Positions 24,078 through 30,512 of a DNA stretch of 30,512 nucleotides are shown piece by piece (the first letter of the stretch is position 1; each line of letters starts with the position of its first letter). The notes beneath the pieces were generated by a model that was not told the DNA's origin, did not search any database, and saw only the letters and a list, made by a program, of their open reading frames with translations. The DNA is taken from NCBI GenBank assembly GCA_900556465.1, contig USPK01000014.1, forward strand, positions 1-30,512. The letters are read 5' to 3'. The position numbers were made by a program, and so were the translations under genes. Source of the DNA: an uncultured Prevotella sp. GTDB lineage: Bacteria > Bacteroidota > Bacteroidia > Bacteroidales > Bacteroidaceae.

Positions 24078-24830
24078 TTAGAAGTTGAAGAGGTCGTCGG
24101 TGGAGAGCAGGCCCGTGTGGGTCGCGGTGAACTCGGCCGCGAGGACGGCGCCCAGGGCAAAGCCGCGGCGGTTGTGGGCGTCGTGCGTCAGGGTGATGCA
24201 GTCGGCCGCGCTGTCGTAGCTGACGGTGTGGATGCCCGGCACCTCGCCACGGCGCACGGCGTCGATGCGCAGCCGGTCGGGGGCGCAGTCCGCGCTGCCC
24301 GTCACGGTGCCGTCGGGCTGCTGCACGGTGCCTTTCGTCCAGCCCGTCTTGCGGTCGAGCTCGTGGCAGATTTGCTCGGCCAGCGTGATGGCGGTGCCGC
24401 TCGGCGCGTCGAGTTTGTGTACGTGGTGCGTCTCTTCGATGTGGACGTCGTACTCGGGGAAGCGGTTCATGATGCGGGCCAGGTAGCGGTTGACGGCGCT
24501 GAAGATGGCCACGCCCAGGGAGAAGTTCGACGCCCAGAAGAGCGTGTTCCCCTCGGCGCAGAGGCGGCGCACGTCGGCCTCGTGGTCCTTGAGCCAGCCC
24601 GTGGAGCCGCTCACCACCTTTACGCCCGCGCGGAACGCCCGCAGGTAGTTGCCGTAGGCGGCCGTAGGCGTGGTGAACTCAATGGCGACGTCGGCGCTCC
24701 GGAACGCCGGGCTGTCGAAATCTTCCTGGTTGTCCAGGTCGATGATGCAAGTGATCTCGTGTCCGCGGCTACGGGCGATTTCCTCAATCATGTGTCCCAT
24801 TTTCCCGTAGCCTATCAATGCTATTTTCAT
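24078..24830 (-). CDS. dapB: 4-hydroxy-tetrahydrodipicolinate reductase
   Basis: NAD(P)H-dependent step of the lysine/diaminopimelate pathway, needed for peptidoglycan. 250 residues. The dinucleotide loop is GYGKMG (7-12); the substrate/catalytic signature is HHVHKLDAPSGTA (135-147); the C-terminal RRGFALGAVLAAEF is typical. Start MKIALIGYG at 24830; a longer reading upstream would cross the promoter at 24863-24870. First gene of a four-gene operon ending with the WbqC-family gene. Confidence 0.96.
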   Translation of the reverse strand: MKIALIGYGKMGHMIEEIARSRGHEITCIIDLDNQEDFDSPAFRSADVAIEFTTPTAAYGNYLRAFRAGVKVVSGSTGWLKDHEADVRRLCAEGNTLFWASNFSLGVAIFSAVNRYLARIMNRFPEYDVHIEETHHVHKLDAPSGTAITLAEQICHELDRKTGWTKGTVQQPDGTVTGSADCAPDRLRIDAVRRGEVPGIHTVSYDSAADCITLTHDAHNRRGFALGAVLAAEFTATHTGLLSTDDLFNF

Positions 24831-24862
24831 GTCTTTTCTTGTCTTTCGAGTAAAGTACCCTG

Positions 24863-24870
24863 CAAAAATA
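24863..24870 (-). promoter_or_regulatory. Promoter -7 box for dapB
   Basis: TATTTTTG on the minus strand, matching TAnnTTTG; leader about 27 nt to the ATG at 24830. No clear -33 TTG. Confidence 0.6.
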
Positions 24871-24972
24871 GTGATTTGCAGCGATATGCGGCGGCCGTGC
24901 CGTCTACTTTTTTCCACAGGCGGCCGCGGCGGTCCGCTTTGGCCCGCGTCCGGCCGGCCTGGTGCGCCCGTT

Positions 24973-25031
24973 ACGGGGCTAAGGCCCGTGGCGACGGGGC
25001 CTATTCCCGTAAAAACTGGCCTTAGCCCCGT
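24973..25031. repeat. 21-bp dyad-repeat array 5 (three units)
   Basis: Cores: 24973-24989 ACGGGGCTAAGGCCCGT, 24994-25010 ACGGGGCCTATTCCCGT, 25015-25031 ACTGGCCTTAGCCCCGT; linkers GGCG and AAAA. The second and third units share a block of about 28 bp with array 6, including the AAAA linker. Confidence 0.9.
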
Positions 25032-25065
25032 GTTTCGCGCGACGGTCGGCGTCGCGGCGGGGACG

Positions 25066-25101
25066 GAAAAACGCCCTCCGGCCGCTGGGGCGGGAGGGCG
25101 T
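25066..25101 (-). terminator. Intrinsic terminator of the SIMPL-domain gene
   Basis: On the minus strand ACGCCCTCC (25101-25093) pairs perfectly with GGAGGGCGT (25079-25071), followed by TTTTCC. It begins about 50 bases after the stop at 25152. Confidence 0.85.
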
Positions 25102-25151
25102 GAAGGCAGTGCGCCGCGCTGCGGGCCGTGGGGGCCGCGCCGCGGGCAGCG

Positions 25152-25856
25152 TCAGGACTTGAGGTAGTAGTCGACCGTGGTGACGACGCGTACTTTCTTG
25201 ATGTAGGGCGTGTACTTGTCGCGGTTGTTGATGCTGAAGAGGCCCTGCGAGGCTTGTCTGATTTTGCCCAGTCGGCTGTCGGAGTCCTTGGCGAACTTTT
25301 CGGCGGCCTCGCGGGCGTTGTGCGTGGCCTCCTCGATCATTTGCGGTTTCACCTTGTTCAGTCCGCGGAACTCGTATTGTACGCGGTAGTTGTAGTCGCC
25401 GTCGGAGATGGCGATGCCCTCTTTAAGCAGCTCGCCCATGCGCGGTATGAGGGCGCGCACTTCATCTACGCTGGTGCTGGCCACAATGGTGACGGAGGTC
25501 ACGTTGTAGCGGTCGCGGTGTCCCGTCTCGTTGGCGTAGCGGTCGGCCTTGAGGTCCACGATTTGCGGGGCGTCGACGCTGATGTCGGCCTTGTCGATGC
25601 CGTTGCGCTCCAGAAAGGCGCTGATGCGCGAGTTGGCCGAGTTGATGTCGGCATACAAGGCCTGGAGGTCGTTGCCCGTAGTCTTGTAGACGATGGGCCA
25701 GGTGACGTAGTCGGCCTTGACTTCGCGCTCGGCCAGCCCCTTGACGGTGACCGTACGGTCGCGCTGGGCGAAGCTGTTGAGTCCCCAGTAGAAGAAAGCG
25801 CCCAGCAGGATGATGCCTGCGGCCAGGATGGCGGCTTCGATGCGATAGTGTTTCAT
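25152..25856 (-). CDS. SIMPL domain (DUF541) protein, membrane-anchored
   Basis: 234 residues. An N-terminal membrane segment (about 7-27, IEAAILAAGIILLGAFFYWG) anchors a periplasmic SIMPL domain (about 30-232; VTVKGLAEREVKADYVTWPI, YNVTSVTIVASTSVDEVRAL, then the helical NAREAAEKFAKDSDSRLGKI). SIMPL proteins form oligomeric envelope assemblies in studied cases, but no general activity is known. Monocistronic: its promoter is at 25882-25889 and a terminator at 25066-25101. Confidence 0.88.
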   Translation of the reverse strand: MKHYRIEAAILAAGIILLGAFFYWGLNSFAQRDRTVTVKGLAEREVKADYVTWPIVYKTTGNDLQALYADINSANSRISAFLERNGIDKADISVDAPQIVDLKADRYANETGHRDRYNVTSVTIVASTSVDEVRALIPRMGELLKEGIAISDGDYNYRVQYEFRGLNKVKPQMIEEATHNAREAAEKFAKDSDSRLGKIRQASQGLFSINNRDKYTPYIKKVRVVTTVDYYLKS

Positions 25857-25881
25857 GACGTAGGTGTATTGGTTGTCGGGG

Positions 25882-25889
25882 CAAATATA
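25882..25889 (-). promoter_or_regulatory. Promoter -7 box for the SIMPL gene
   Basis: TATATTTG on the minus strand, matching TAnnTTTG; leader about 20 nt to the ATG at 25856. Confidence 0.6.
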
Positions 25890-25962
25890 GGCTTTTCCCG
25901 CCGTCCGTGCTCCGGAATACAGAATCTTTAACTAAGTCGCGCCGCTATCCCCCGCCTACGCA

Positions 25963-26000
25963 GCAGGCCGCCCGGGGACTGCGATGCCCGGACGGCCTGC
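25963..26000 (-). terminator. GC hairpin downstream of tyrS
   Basis: GCAGGCCG (25963-25970) pairs with CGGCCTGC (25993-26000), with further inner pairing CCGGG/CCCGG. It begins 29 bases after the tyrS stop. No T-run follows on the minus strand, so termination is uncertain. Confidence 0.45.
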
Positions 26001-26028
26001 AAAGGGAGAGGGACTGTGGGCCGCGGCC

Positions 26029-27327
26029 TCAGTCCTTGACGATGATGAGGAAGTAGTTCTTCTTGCCGCGCTGCACGAGGAGGTATTTCCCGTCGATGAG
26101 GTCTGCGCTCTCGACGATGCGGTCCGGCGTGTCGAGCTTCTCTTTGTTGAGGCTCACGCCGCCGCCCTGCACGAGCTTGCGCATTTCGCCTTTCGAGGCG
26201 AAGCACTGCGTGGTGCCGGCAAAGAGGTCCACGGCCTTCTGGCCCAGGGTCTGGTCGCGCGTCACCTCAAACTGCGGCACGCCCTCGAAGACGCTCAGGA
26301 GCGTGGCCTCGTCGAGCTTCAGCAGGCTCTCTTTCGTGGCCTTGCCGAAGAGGATGCCGGAGGCCTCGACGGCGGTCTCGTAGTCCTCGCGGCCGTGTAC
26401 CATGCACGTCACCTCTTCGCCCAGGCGCTTCTGCAGGACGCGGCGGCCCGGGTCGTTGCGGTGCTCGGCGATGAGGGCGTCGATTTCCTCGCGGCCCAGG
26501 GAGGTGAAAATCTTGATGTAGCGCTCGGCCTCCTCGTCGCTGACGTTGAGCCAGAACTGATAGAACTTGTAGGGCGTCGTATAGCGCTTGTCGAGCCATA
26601 CGTTACCCTGCTCCGTCTTGCCGAACTTCTTGCCGTCGGCTTTCGTAATGAGCGGGCACGTCAGGGCGTAGGCGTCGGCCTCCGGGCCCAGGGTGCGGCG
26701 AATCAGCTCGGTGCCCGTCGTGATGTTGCCCCATTGGTCCGAACCGCCCATCTGGAGCTTGCAGCCCTTCGTCTGGTAGAGGTGGAGGAAGTCGTAGCCC
26801 TGGAGCAGCTGGTAGGTGAACTCGGTGAACGAGAGGCCGTCGCGCGCCTCGCCGTTAAGGCGTTTCTTCACGCTGTCCTTAGCCATCATGTAGTTCACCG
26901 TAATGTGCTTGCCCACGTCGCGGGCGAAGGCCAGAAACGTAAAGTCCTTCATCCAGTCGTAGTTATTGACCAGCTCGGCGGCGTTGGGCGCGTCGGACCC
27001 GAAGTCAAGGAAGCGGCCCAGCTGCTTTTGGATGCAGGCTACGTTGTGACGGAGCACGTCTTCGGTCAGCAGGTTGCGCTCGGCGCTCTTACCCGAGGGG
27101 TCGCCGATCATACCGGTCGCTCCTCCGACGAGAGCCAGCGGCTTGTGGCCGGCACGCTGAAAATGGCGGAGCATCATCACGCTGCACAGGTGGCCGATGT
27201 GAAGGGAGTCGGCCGTAGGGTCTATGCCTACGTAGGCCGTGACCTGTTCGCGCGAAAGGAGTTCCTCCGTTCCGGGCATCATTTGGTGGAGCATCCCGCG
27301 CCACCGCAGTTCTTCTACAAAGTTCAT
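26029..27327 (-). CDS. tyrS: Tyrosyl-tRNA synthetase
   Basis: Charges tRNA-Tyr. 432 residues, full length, class Ic. HIGH motif at 43-46 in SLHIGHL; tyrosine-binding YVGIDPTADS and QMGGSDQWGN; the KMSKS-equivalent is KFGKT at 234-238. A C-terminal S4 RNA-binding domain covers about 365-432 (KGEMRKLVQGGGVSLNKEKL). Start MNFVEELRWRGMLHQM at 27327, 27 bp after the ybeY stop; likely cotranscribed with ruvB and ybeY. Confidence 0.97.
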   Translation of the reverse strand: MNFVEELRWRGMLHQMMPGTEELLSREQVTAYVGIDPTADSLHIGHLCSVMMLRHFQRAGHKPLALVGGATGMIGDPSGKSAERNLLTEDVLRHNVACIQKQLGRFLDFGSDAPNAAELVNNYDWMKDFTFLAFARDVGKHITVNYMMAKDSVKKRLNGEARDGLSFTEFTYQLLQGYDFLHLYQTKGCKLQMGGSDQWGNITTGTELIRRTLGPEADAYALTCPLITKADGKKFGKTEQGNVWLDKRYTTPYKFYQFWLNVSDEEAERYIKIFTSLGREEIDALIAEHRNDPGRRVLQKRLGEEVTCMVHGREDYETAVEASGILFGKATKESLLKLDEATLLSVFEGVPQFEVTRDQTLGQKAVDLFAGTTQCFASKGEMRKLVQGGGVSLNKEKLDTPDRIVESADLIDGKYLLVQRGKKNYFLIIVKD

Positions 27328-27354
27328 CGGTTTTGTTTATGATAGGGTTTCTGG

Positions 27355-27798
27355 TTATGGATTCTTGTGCGGGGTCTGCGGCGCGTTGCCGAGCAGGCCG
27401 AGGGCGCGGTTTTCGGCCGCCTCCATCACCTCGCGTTGGCCGGGGCCCTTGTCGTCGATGCCGCAGAGGTGGAGCACGCCGTGGATGATGACGCGGTGCA
27501 GCTCCTCGGCGTAGTCCGTGCCCTGCTCAGCGGCGTTCGAGCGCACCGTGTCCAGGCTGATGAAGATGTCGCCGCTGATGACGTCGCCCTCCGTATAGTC
27601 GAAGGTGATGATGTCCGTATAGTAGTCGTGTTGCAGGTACTGGCGGTTCACCTCGAGAATCTTCTCGTCGTCACAGAAGATATAGGCCAGCTCGCCCACC
27701 CGCTTGTGGTAGGTGGCGGCCACGGCCTTGATCCACGCCGAAGTATCGCGGTGCGGAATGGCCGGCAGGTTCACGTTGATGTGCTGGTAAGAAATCAT
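27355..27798 (-). CDS. ybeY: Endoribonuclease/rRNA maturation factor YbeY
   Basis: Metal-dependent RNase of 16S rRNA maturation and ribosome quality control. 147 residues. The metal site is VIIHGVLHLCGIDDKGPGQ: H106 and H110 are kept, while the third His of the common HGxLHLxGxDH motif is D116. I recall the same change in other Bacteroidales YbeY proteins, so it looks lineage-specific rather than a defect. ITFDYTEGDVISGDIFISLD is the typical preceding block. Lies between ruvB (64 bp upstream) and tyrS (27 bp downstream). Confidence 0.92.
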   Translation of the reverse strand: MISYQHINVNLPAIPHRDTSAWIKAVAATYHKRVGELAYIFCDDEKILEVNRQYLQHDYYTDIITFDYTEGDVISGDIFISLDTVRSNAAEQGTDYAEELHRVIIHGVLHLCGIDDKGPGQREVMEAAENRALGLLGNAPQTPHKNP

Positions 27799-27862
27799 GT
27801 TGCGTTAAGGTTCGTGGCGTCCCGGCGCCGTCCGGCAGCTCCTTGCCCCGTCCGGCCCGGTT

Positions 27863-28903
27863 TCAGAAAAGGGTGGGCTGGTCCGGCACTGCCGTGCGCG
27901 GCGTGCGGCCCAGGTGGCGGTAGGCCAGCTCCGTCACCTCGCGGCCGCGGGGCGTACGGTGGATGAAGCCTTCCTGTATGAGAAACGGTTCGTAGACTTC
28001 CTCGAGCGTTCCGGGGTCTTCGCCGATGGCGGTGGCGATAGTGGTCACGCCGACGGGGCCGCCCTTGAACTTGTCGATGATAGTCAGCAGGATTTTGTTG
28101 TCTATTTCGTCGAGCCCGTAGCGGTCAATGTTGAGCGCCTCGAGGGCATAGCGTGCGATGGCCACGTCGATGCGTCCGTTGCCCTTCACTTGGGCGAAGT
28201 CGCGCACGCGGCGCAGCAGGGCGTTGGCCACGCGGGGCGTCCCGCGCGAGCGGCCGGCGATTTCCGTGGCCGCTTCCGCGTCGATGGGCACCTTGAGGAT
28301 GTCCGCCGAGCGCTGTACGATGCGGCCCAGCGTCTCGGCGTCGTAATACTCCAAGTGGAGGTTGATGCCGAAGCGGGCGCGGAGCGGCGCCGTGAGCAGT
28401 CCGCTGCGCGTCGTGGCGCCGACCAGTGTGAACGGGTTCAGGTCTATTTGAATCGAGCGGGCGGCCGGGCCGCGGTCTATCATGATGTCGATGCGGTAGT
28501 CCTCCATTGCTGAGTAGAGATACTCTTCGACGACCGGCGCCAACCGGTGGATTTCGTCGATGAAGAGGACGTCGTTCGGCTCGAGCGAGGTGAGCAGGCC
28601 CGCCAGGTCGCCCGGTTTGTCGAGCACCGGTCCCGACGTCACCTTGAACCCTACGCCCAGCTCGTTGGCTATGATGTTCGAGAGCGTCGTCTTGCCCAGT
28701 CCGGGCGGGCCGTGGAGCAGGGTGTGGTCCAACGGTTCGCCGCGCAGCTTGGCCGCTTCGACGAACACGCGCAAGTTGTCCACCACTTTCCGCTGCCCGC
28801 TGAAGTCGTCGAAACAGAGCGGCCGCAGGGCGTTCTCGTAGTCCCGTTCCGACGGCGTCGGGGCGAACTGCTCCGCGCGGATATCAAAAGTATCTTCTGC
28901 CAT
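27863..28903 (-). CDS. ruvB: Holliday junction branch-migration helicase RuvB
   Basis: AAA+ motor of the RuvABC complex that drives branch migration in recombinational repair. 346 residues. Walker A GPPGLGKT at 65-72; Walker B LFIDEIH at 113-119; sensor and Arg-finger region GATTRSGLLTAPLRARFG; C-terminal winged helix with EPFLIQEGFIHRTPRGREVT. The start MAEDTFDIRAEQF at 28903 is preferred to the upstream ATG at 28945, which lies beyond the promoter box at 28912-28919. That box is only eight bases from the ATG, so the mRNA would be leaderless or nearly so. First gene of ruvB-ybeY-tyrS. Confidence 0.96.
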   Translation of the reverse strand: MAEDTFDIRAEQFAPTPSERDYENALRPLCFDDFSGQRKVVDNLRVFVEAAKLRGEPLDHTLLHGPPGLGKTTLSNIIANELGVGFKVTSGPVLDKPGDLAGLLTSLEPNDVLFIDEIHRLAPVVEEYLYSAMEDYRIDIMIDRGPAARSIQIDLNPFTLVGATTRSGLLTAPLRARFGINLHLEYYDAETLGRIVQRSADILKVPIDAEAATEIAGRSRGTPRVANALLRRVRDFAQVKGNGRIDVAIARYALEALNIDRYGLDEIDNKILLTIIDKFKGGPVGVTTIATAIGEDPGTLEEVYEPFLIQEGFIHRTPRGREVTELAYRHLGRTPRTAVPDQPTLF

Positions 28904-28911
28904 ATCTCCCG

Positions 28912-28919
28912 CAAAGATA
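28912..28919 (-). promoter_or_regulatory. Promoter -7 box for ruvB-ybeY-tyrS
   Basis: TATCTTTG on the minus strand. Placed so close to the ATG at 28903 that transcription should start within a few bases of the start codon. Confidence 0.65.
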
Positions 28920-28983
28920 GGCATAATAATCGAGACGCGCCACAAATGTCCCGCGCCAAATGCCCCTTTTCGGCGGAAAGACT

Positions 28984-28991
28984 TACCTTTG
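28984..28991 (+). promoter_or_regulatory. Promoter -7 box for the SpmA/SpmB-like gene
   Basis: TACCTTTG matches TAnnTTTG; leader about 16 nt to the ATG at 29014. Divergent from the ruvB promoter, with 64 bases between the two boxes. Confidence 0.6.
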
Positions 28992-29013
28992 CCGCAGACA
29001 ATGCAACAGGCTT

Positions 29014-30246
29014 ATGGTGCTCAACTATATTTGGATCGCTTTTTTCGCTACGGCCTTCGTCATCGCGGCCGTGCGTCTGCTCTTCTTCGGCGACGTCGAC
29101 GTTTTTCCCGCCATAATGAATTCCACGTTCGACACGGCCCGCTCGGCCTTTGAAATATCGCTCGGCCTCACCGGCGTACTTTCGCTCTGGCTCGGCATCA
29201 TGAAGATCGGCGAGCGCGGCGGCGTGGTCAACGTCCTGGCGCGCCTGCTCGGACCGCTCTTCTCCAAGCTCTTCCCCGACATACCGAAGGGGCACCCCGT
29301 CGTAGGCAACATCTTCATGAACCTCTCGGCCAACATGCTCGGCCTGGACAACGCCGCCACGCCCCTGGGACTGAAGGCCATGGAAGGGCTTCAGGAGCTC
29401 AATCCCCGTAAGGACACGGCCACCAACCCTATGATCATGTTCCTCGTGCTCAACACCTCGGGCCTCACCATAATCCCCGTGAGCATACTCGTTTACCGCG
29501 CGCAGCTGGGGGCTGCGCAGCCGACCGACGTCTTTGTCCCCATCCTCATCGCCACTTTCTGCTCCACGCTGGCCGGTATTGTCGTGACGAGCATCTACCA
29601 GCGCATTAACCTCTTCAACCGCACCGTGCTGCTCACGCTGGGCCTGCTCTGTGTGGGGATGGCCGCCATGGTCTGGGGCTTTGCCCGGCTGGACGGCCCG
29701 ATGATGAACGTCGTCGGGACGACTACCGCCAACGTCCTGCTCTTTCTCATCATCATCGTGTTCCTGCTGGCCGGCATCCGTCGGCGTATCAACGTCTACG
29801 AGGCCTTTATCGAAGGCGCCCGCGAAGGGTTCACCACGGCCGTGCGCATCATTCCCTATCTGGTCGCCATGCTGGTCGGCATCGGCGTGTTCAGGGCTTC
29901 GGGCGCGATGGACTGGATTGTCGACGGCTTCGAGTGGGTTGTCTCGCTCTTCGGCGGTGACAGCCGCTGGGTGGGGGCACTCCCTACGGCCTTGATGAAG
30001 CCCCTGAGCGGCAGCGGGGCACGCGGCATGATGGTCGACGCGATGACGACCTACGGCGCCGATTCCTTCGTCGGCCGCCTCAGTTGCATTTTCCAGGGCG
30101 CTACCGACACGACGTTCTACATCCTGGCCGTCTATTTCGGCTCCGTCGGCGTGCGCCGCACGCGCCACGCCGTGGCCTGCGGCCTCATGGCCGACCTGGC
30201 CGGCATCGTGGCCGCCCTCGCCGTCTGCTACCTCTTCTTCGGCTGA
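29014..30246 (+). CDS. Fused SpmA/SpmB-like membrane protein (nucleoside-recognition/Gate domains)
   Basis: 410-residue polytopic inner-membrane protein. The N-terminal half (about 1-200) matches spore maturation protein A: AIMNSTFDTARSAFEISLGL, TGVLSLWLGIMKIGERGGVV and the conserved NMLGLDNAATPLGLKAMEGL. The C-terminal half (about 245-410) matches SpmB: AFIEGAREGFTTAVRIIPYL, KPLSGSGARGMMVDAM and GATDTTFYILAVYFGSVGVR. Both are Gate domains, related to nucleoside-transporter folds; the substrate is unknown, and non-sporulating Bacteroidales carry this fusion, so the name is historical. The start MVLNYIWIAFF at 29014 follows from the promoter at 28984-28991; the ATG at 28960 is upstream of it. 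Confidence 0.9.
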   Translation: MVLNYIWIAFFATAFVIAAVRLLFFGDVDVFPAIMNSTFDTARSAFEISLGLTGVLSLWLGIMKIGERGGVVNVLARLLGPLFSKLFPDIPKGHPVVGNIFMNLSANMLGLDNAATPLGLKAMEGLQELNPRKDTATNPMIMFLVLNTSGLTIIPVSILVYRAQLGAAQPTDVFVPILIATFCSTLAGIVVTSIYQRINLFNRTVLLTLGLLCVGMAAMVWGFARLDGPMMNVVGTTTANVLLFLIIIVFLLAGIRRRINVYEAFIEGAREGFTTAVRIIPYLVAMLVGIGVFRASGAMDWIVDGFEWVVSLFGGDSRWVGALPTALMKPLSGSGARGMMVDAMTTYGADSFVGRLSCIFQGATDTTFYILAVYFGSVGVRRTRHAVACGLMADLAGIVAALAVCYLFFG

Positions 30247-30263
30247 GGCCCGTCCCCGCCGCC

Positions 30264-30385
30264 TCGCGCCCAGGGTCCGTCGCTCCGCACTTAGGGCCCG
30301 CCGCCTCGCGCTTAGGGCCCGCCGCTACGGGGCCTATTCCCGTAAAAACTGGCCCTAGCCCCGTAAAAACTGGGCTTAGCCCCGT
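30264..30385. repeat. 21-bp dyad-repeat array 6 (six units, longest in the window)
   Basis: Cores at 30264-30280, 30285-30301, 30306-30322 (all diverged, ending GGTCCGT or GGGCCCGC), then 30327-30343 ACGGGGCCTATTCCCGT, 30348-30364 ACTGGCCCTAGCCCCGT and 30369-30385 ACTGGGCTTAGCCCCGT. Linkers CGCT, CGCC, CGCT, AAAA, AAAA. The exact 21-bp register holds through all six. It begins 17 bases after the SpmA/SpmB-like stop; the left units are more decayed than the right. Confidence 0.9.
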
Positions 30386-30462
30386 TCGCGCAGTCCCTGT
30401 CCGGCGAGTGCGGCCGGCCGTCGGAGGCGGCGCGGGGCCTTGTTTCCTTCAAAAAATCTTAA

Positions 30463-30512
30463 GGGGACTTCTATAAATTAAATCCCTGATTATAAGTTGC
30501 ATAAGCGGATAA
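30463..30512. repeat. Right copy of the 50-bp perfect inverted repeat (probable insertion-sequence end)
   Basis: Exact reverse complement of 6-55 and running to the last base of the window. The inner boundary is again GGGG, preceded here by AAAAAATCTTAA. The AT-rich content contrasts with the GC-rich flank. See the left copy for interpretation. Confidence 0.75.

Larger units (their letters stand above)
24831..25151. other. Intergenic region between the SIMPL gene and dapB
   Basis: 320 bp holding the dapB promoter (24863-24870), repeat array 5 (24973-25031) and the SIMPL-gene terminator (25066-25101). One weak DnaA-box-like TTTTCCACA sits near 24909-24917, alone and without partners. Confidence 0.7.

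Noticed and set aside
24909..24917. DnaA-box-like TTTTCCACA as evidence for oriC in the window
   Set aside because: A single weak box; a few other near-matches (such as TTATCCCCA near 19861) are scattered, with no cluster or AT-rich unwinding region.
22329..25025. 898-codon plus-strand frame opposite lepB and dapB
   Set aside because: It is the antisense shadow of well-supported genes in GC-rich DNA; composition is Val/Arg/Ala/His-rich without any domain.
3506..30385. The 21-bp arrays as CRISPR arrays
   Set aside because: The linkers are 4 bp and mostly low-complexity, the repeats are palindromes in both orientations, and no cas gene is present.

Overview
The window reads as a chromosomal segment of a high-GC member of the Bacteroidales. 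Three things point there. Strong promoters follow the Bacteroidetes -7 consensus TAnnTTTG. The gene orders mnmG-apt-uvrC-dtd-MazG-like-deoC and dapB-lepB-second S26 protein-WbqC are ones I recall from Bacteroidales genomes. The protein families fit too: DUF2851, SIMPL, a PorT-like barrel and a fused SpmA/SpmB protein. GC looks to be about 60-65% by eye; genus cannot be set from sequence alone. No tRNA, rRNA, complete transposase or CRISPR array was seen.

Layout. 1-55: the end of a repeated, AT-rich element. 130-1222 (-): a broken ECF sigma factor fused to an outer-membrane barrel remnant. 1412-6498 (-): a secreted six-hairpin-glycosidase-like protein downstream of polA, with a polyprenyl synthase diverging at 6586 (+). 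8044-14457 (-): the housekeeping run deoC, MazG-like, dtd, uvrC, apt, mnmG, transcribed from mnmG towards deoC. 14572-17375 (-): DUF2851, thioesterase and dprA. 17961-20527 (+): a DEAD-box RNA helicase with a DbpA-type RNA-binding domain, then a PorT-like barrel, then a candidate small RNA. 21375-24830 (-): dapB, lepB, a degenerate S26 paralogue, WbqC. 25152-28903 (-): SIMPL protein; ruvB-ybeY-tyrS. 29014-30246 (+): the SpmA/SpmB-like membrane protein. 30463-30512: a perfect inverted copy of the left-end sequence.

What stands out is not a gene. Six arrays of a 21-bp unit lie at about 3.5, 8.0, 11.9, 20.9, 25.0 and 30.3 kb. Each unit is a 17-bp imperfect palindrome (ACGGG-N7-CCCGT) plus a 4-bp linker, most often AAAA or TTTT. 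There are about 25 units, in two core types, both of which occur in both orientations. Five arrays are intergenic; one has entered a coding sequence in frame, where it writes heptapeptides into a signal-peptide n-region. The spacing is two helical turns. Separately, two identical parS-like sites (TGTTTCACGTGGAACG) lie in polA and between apt and mnmG, which suggests the segment is close to the replication origin.

The genes are mostly core functions: DNA replication and repair (polA, uvrC, ruvB, dprA), tRNA modification, charging and proofreading (mnmG, tyrS, dtd), nucleotide salvage (apt, deoC, MazG-like), isoprenoid chain synthesis, lysine/DAP synthesis and protein export.
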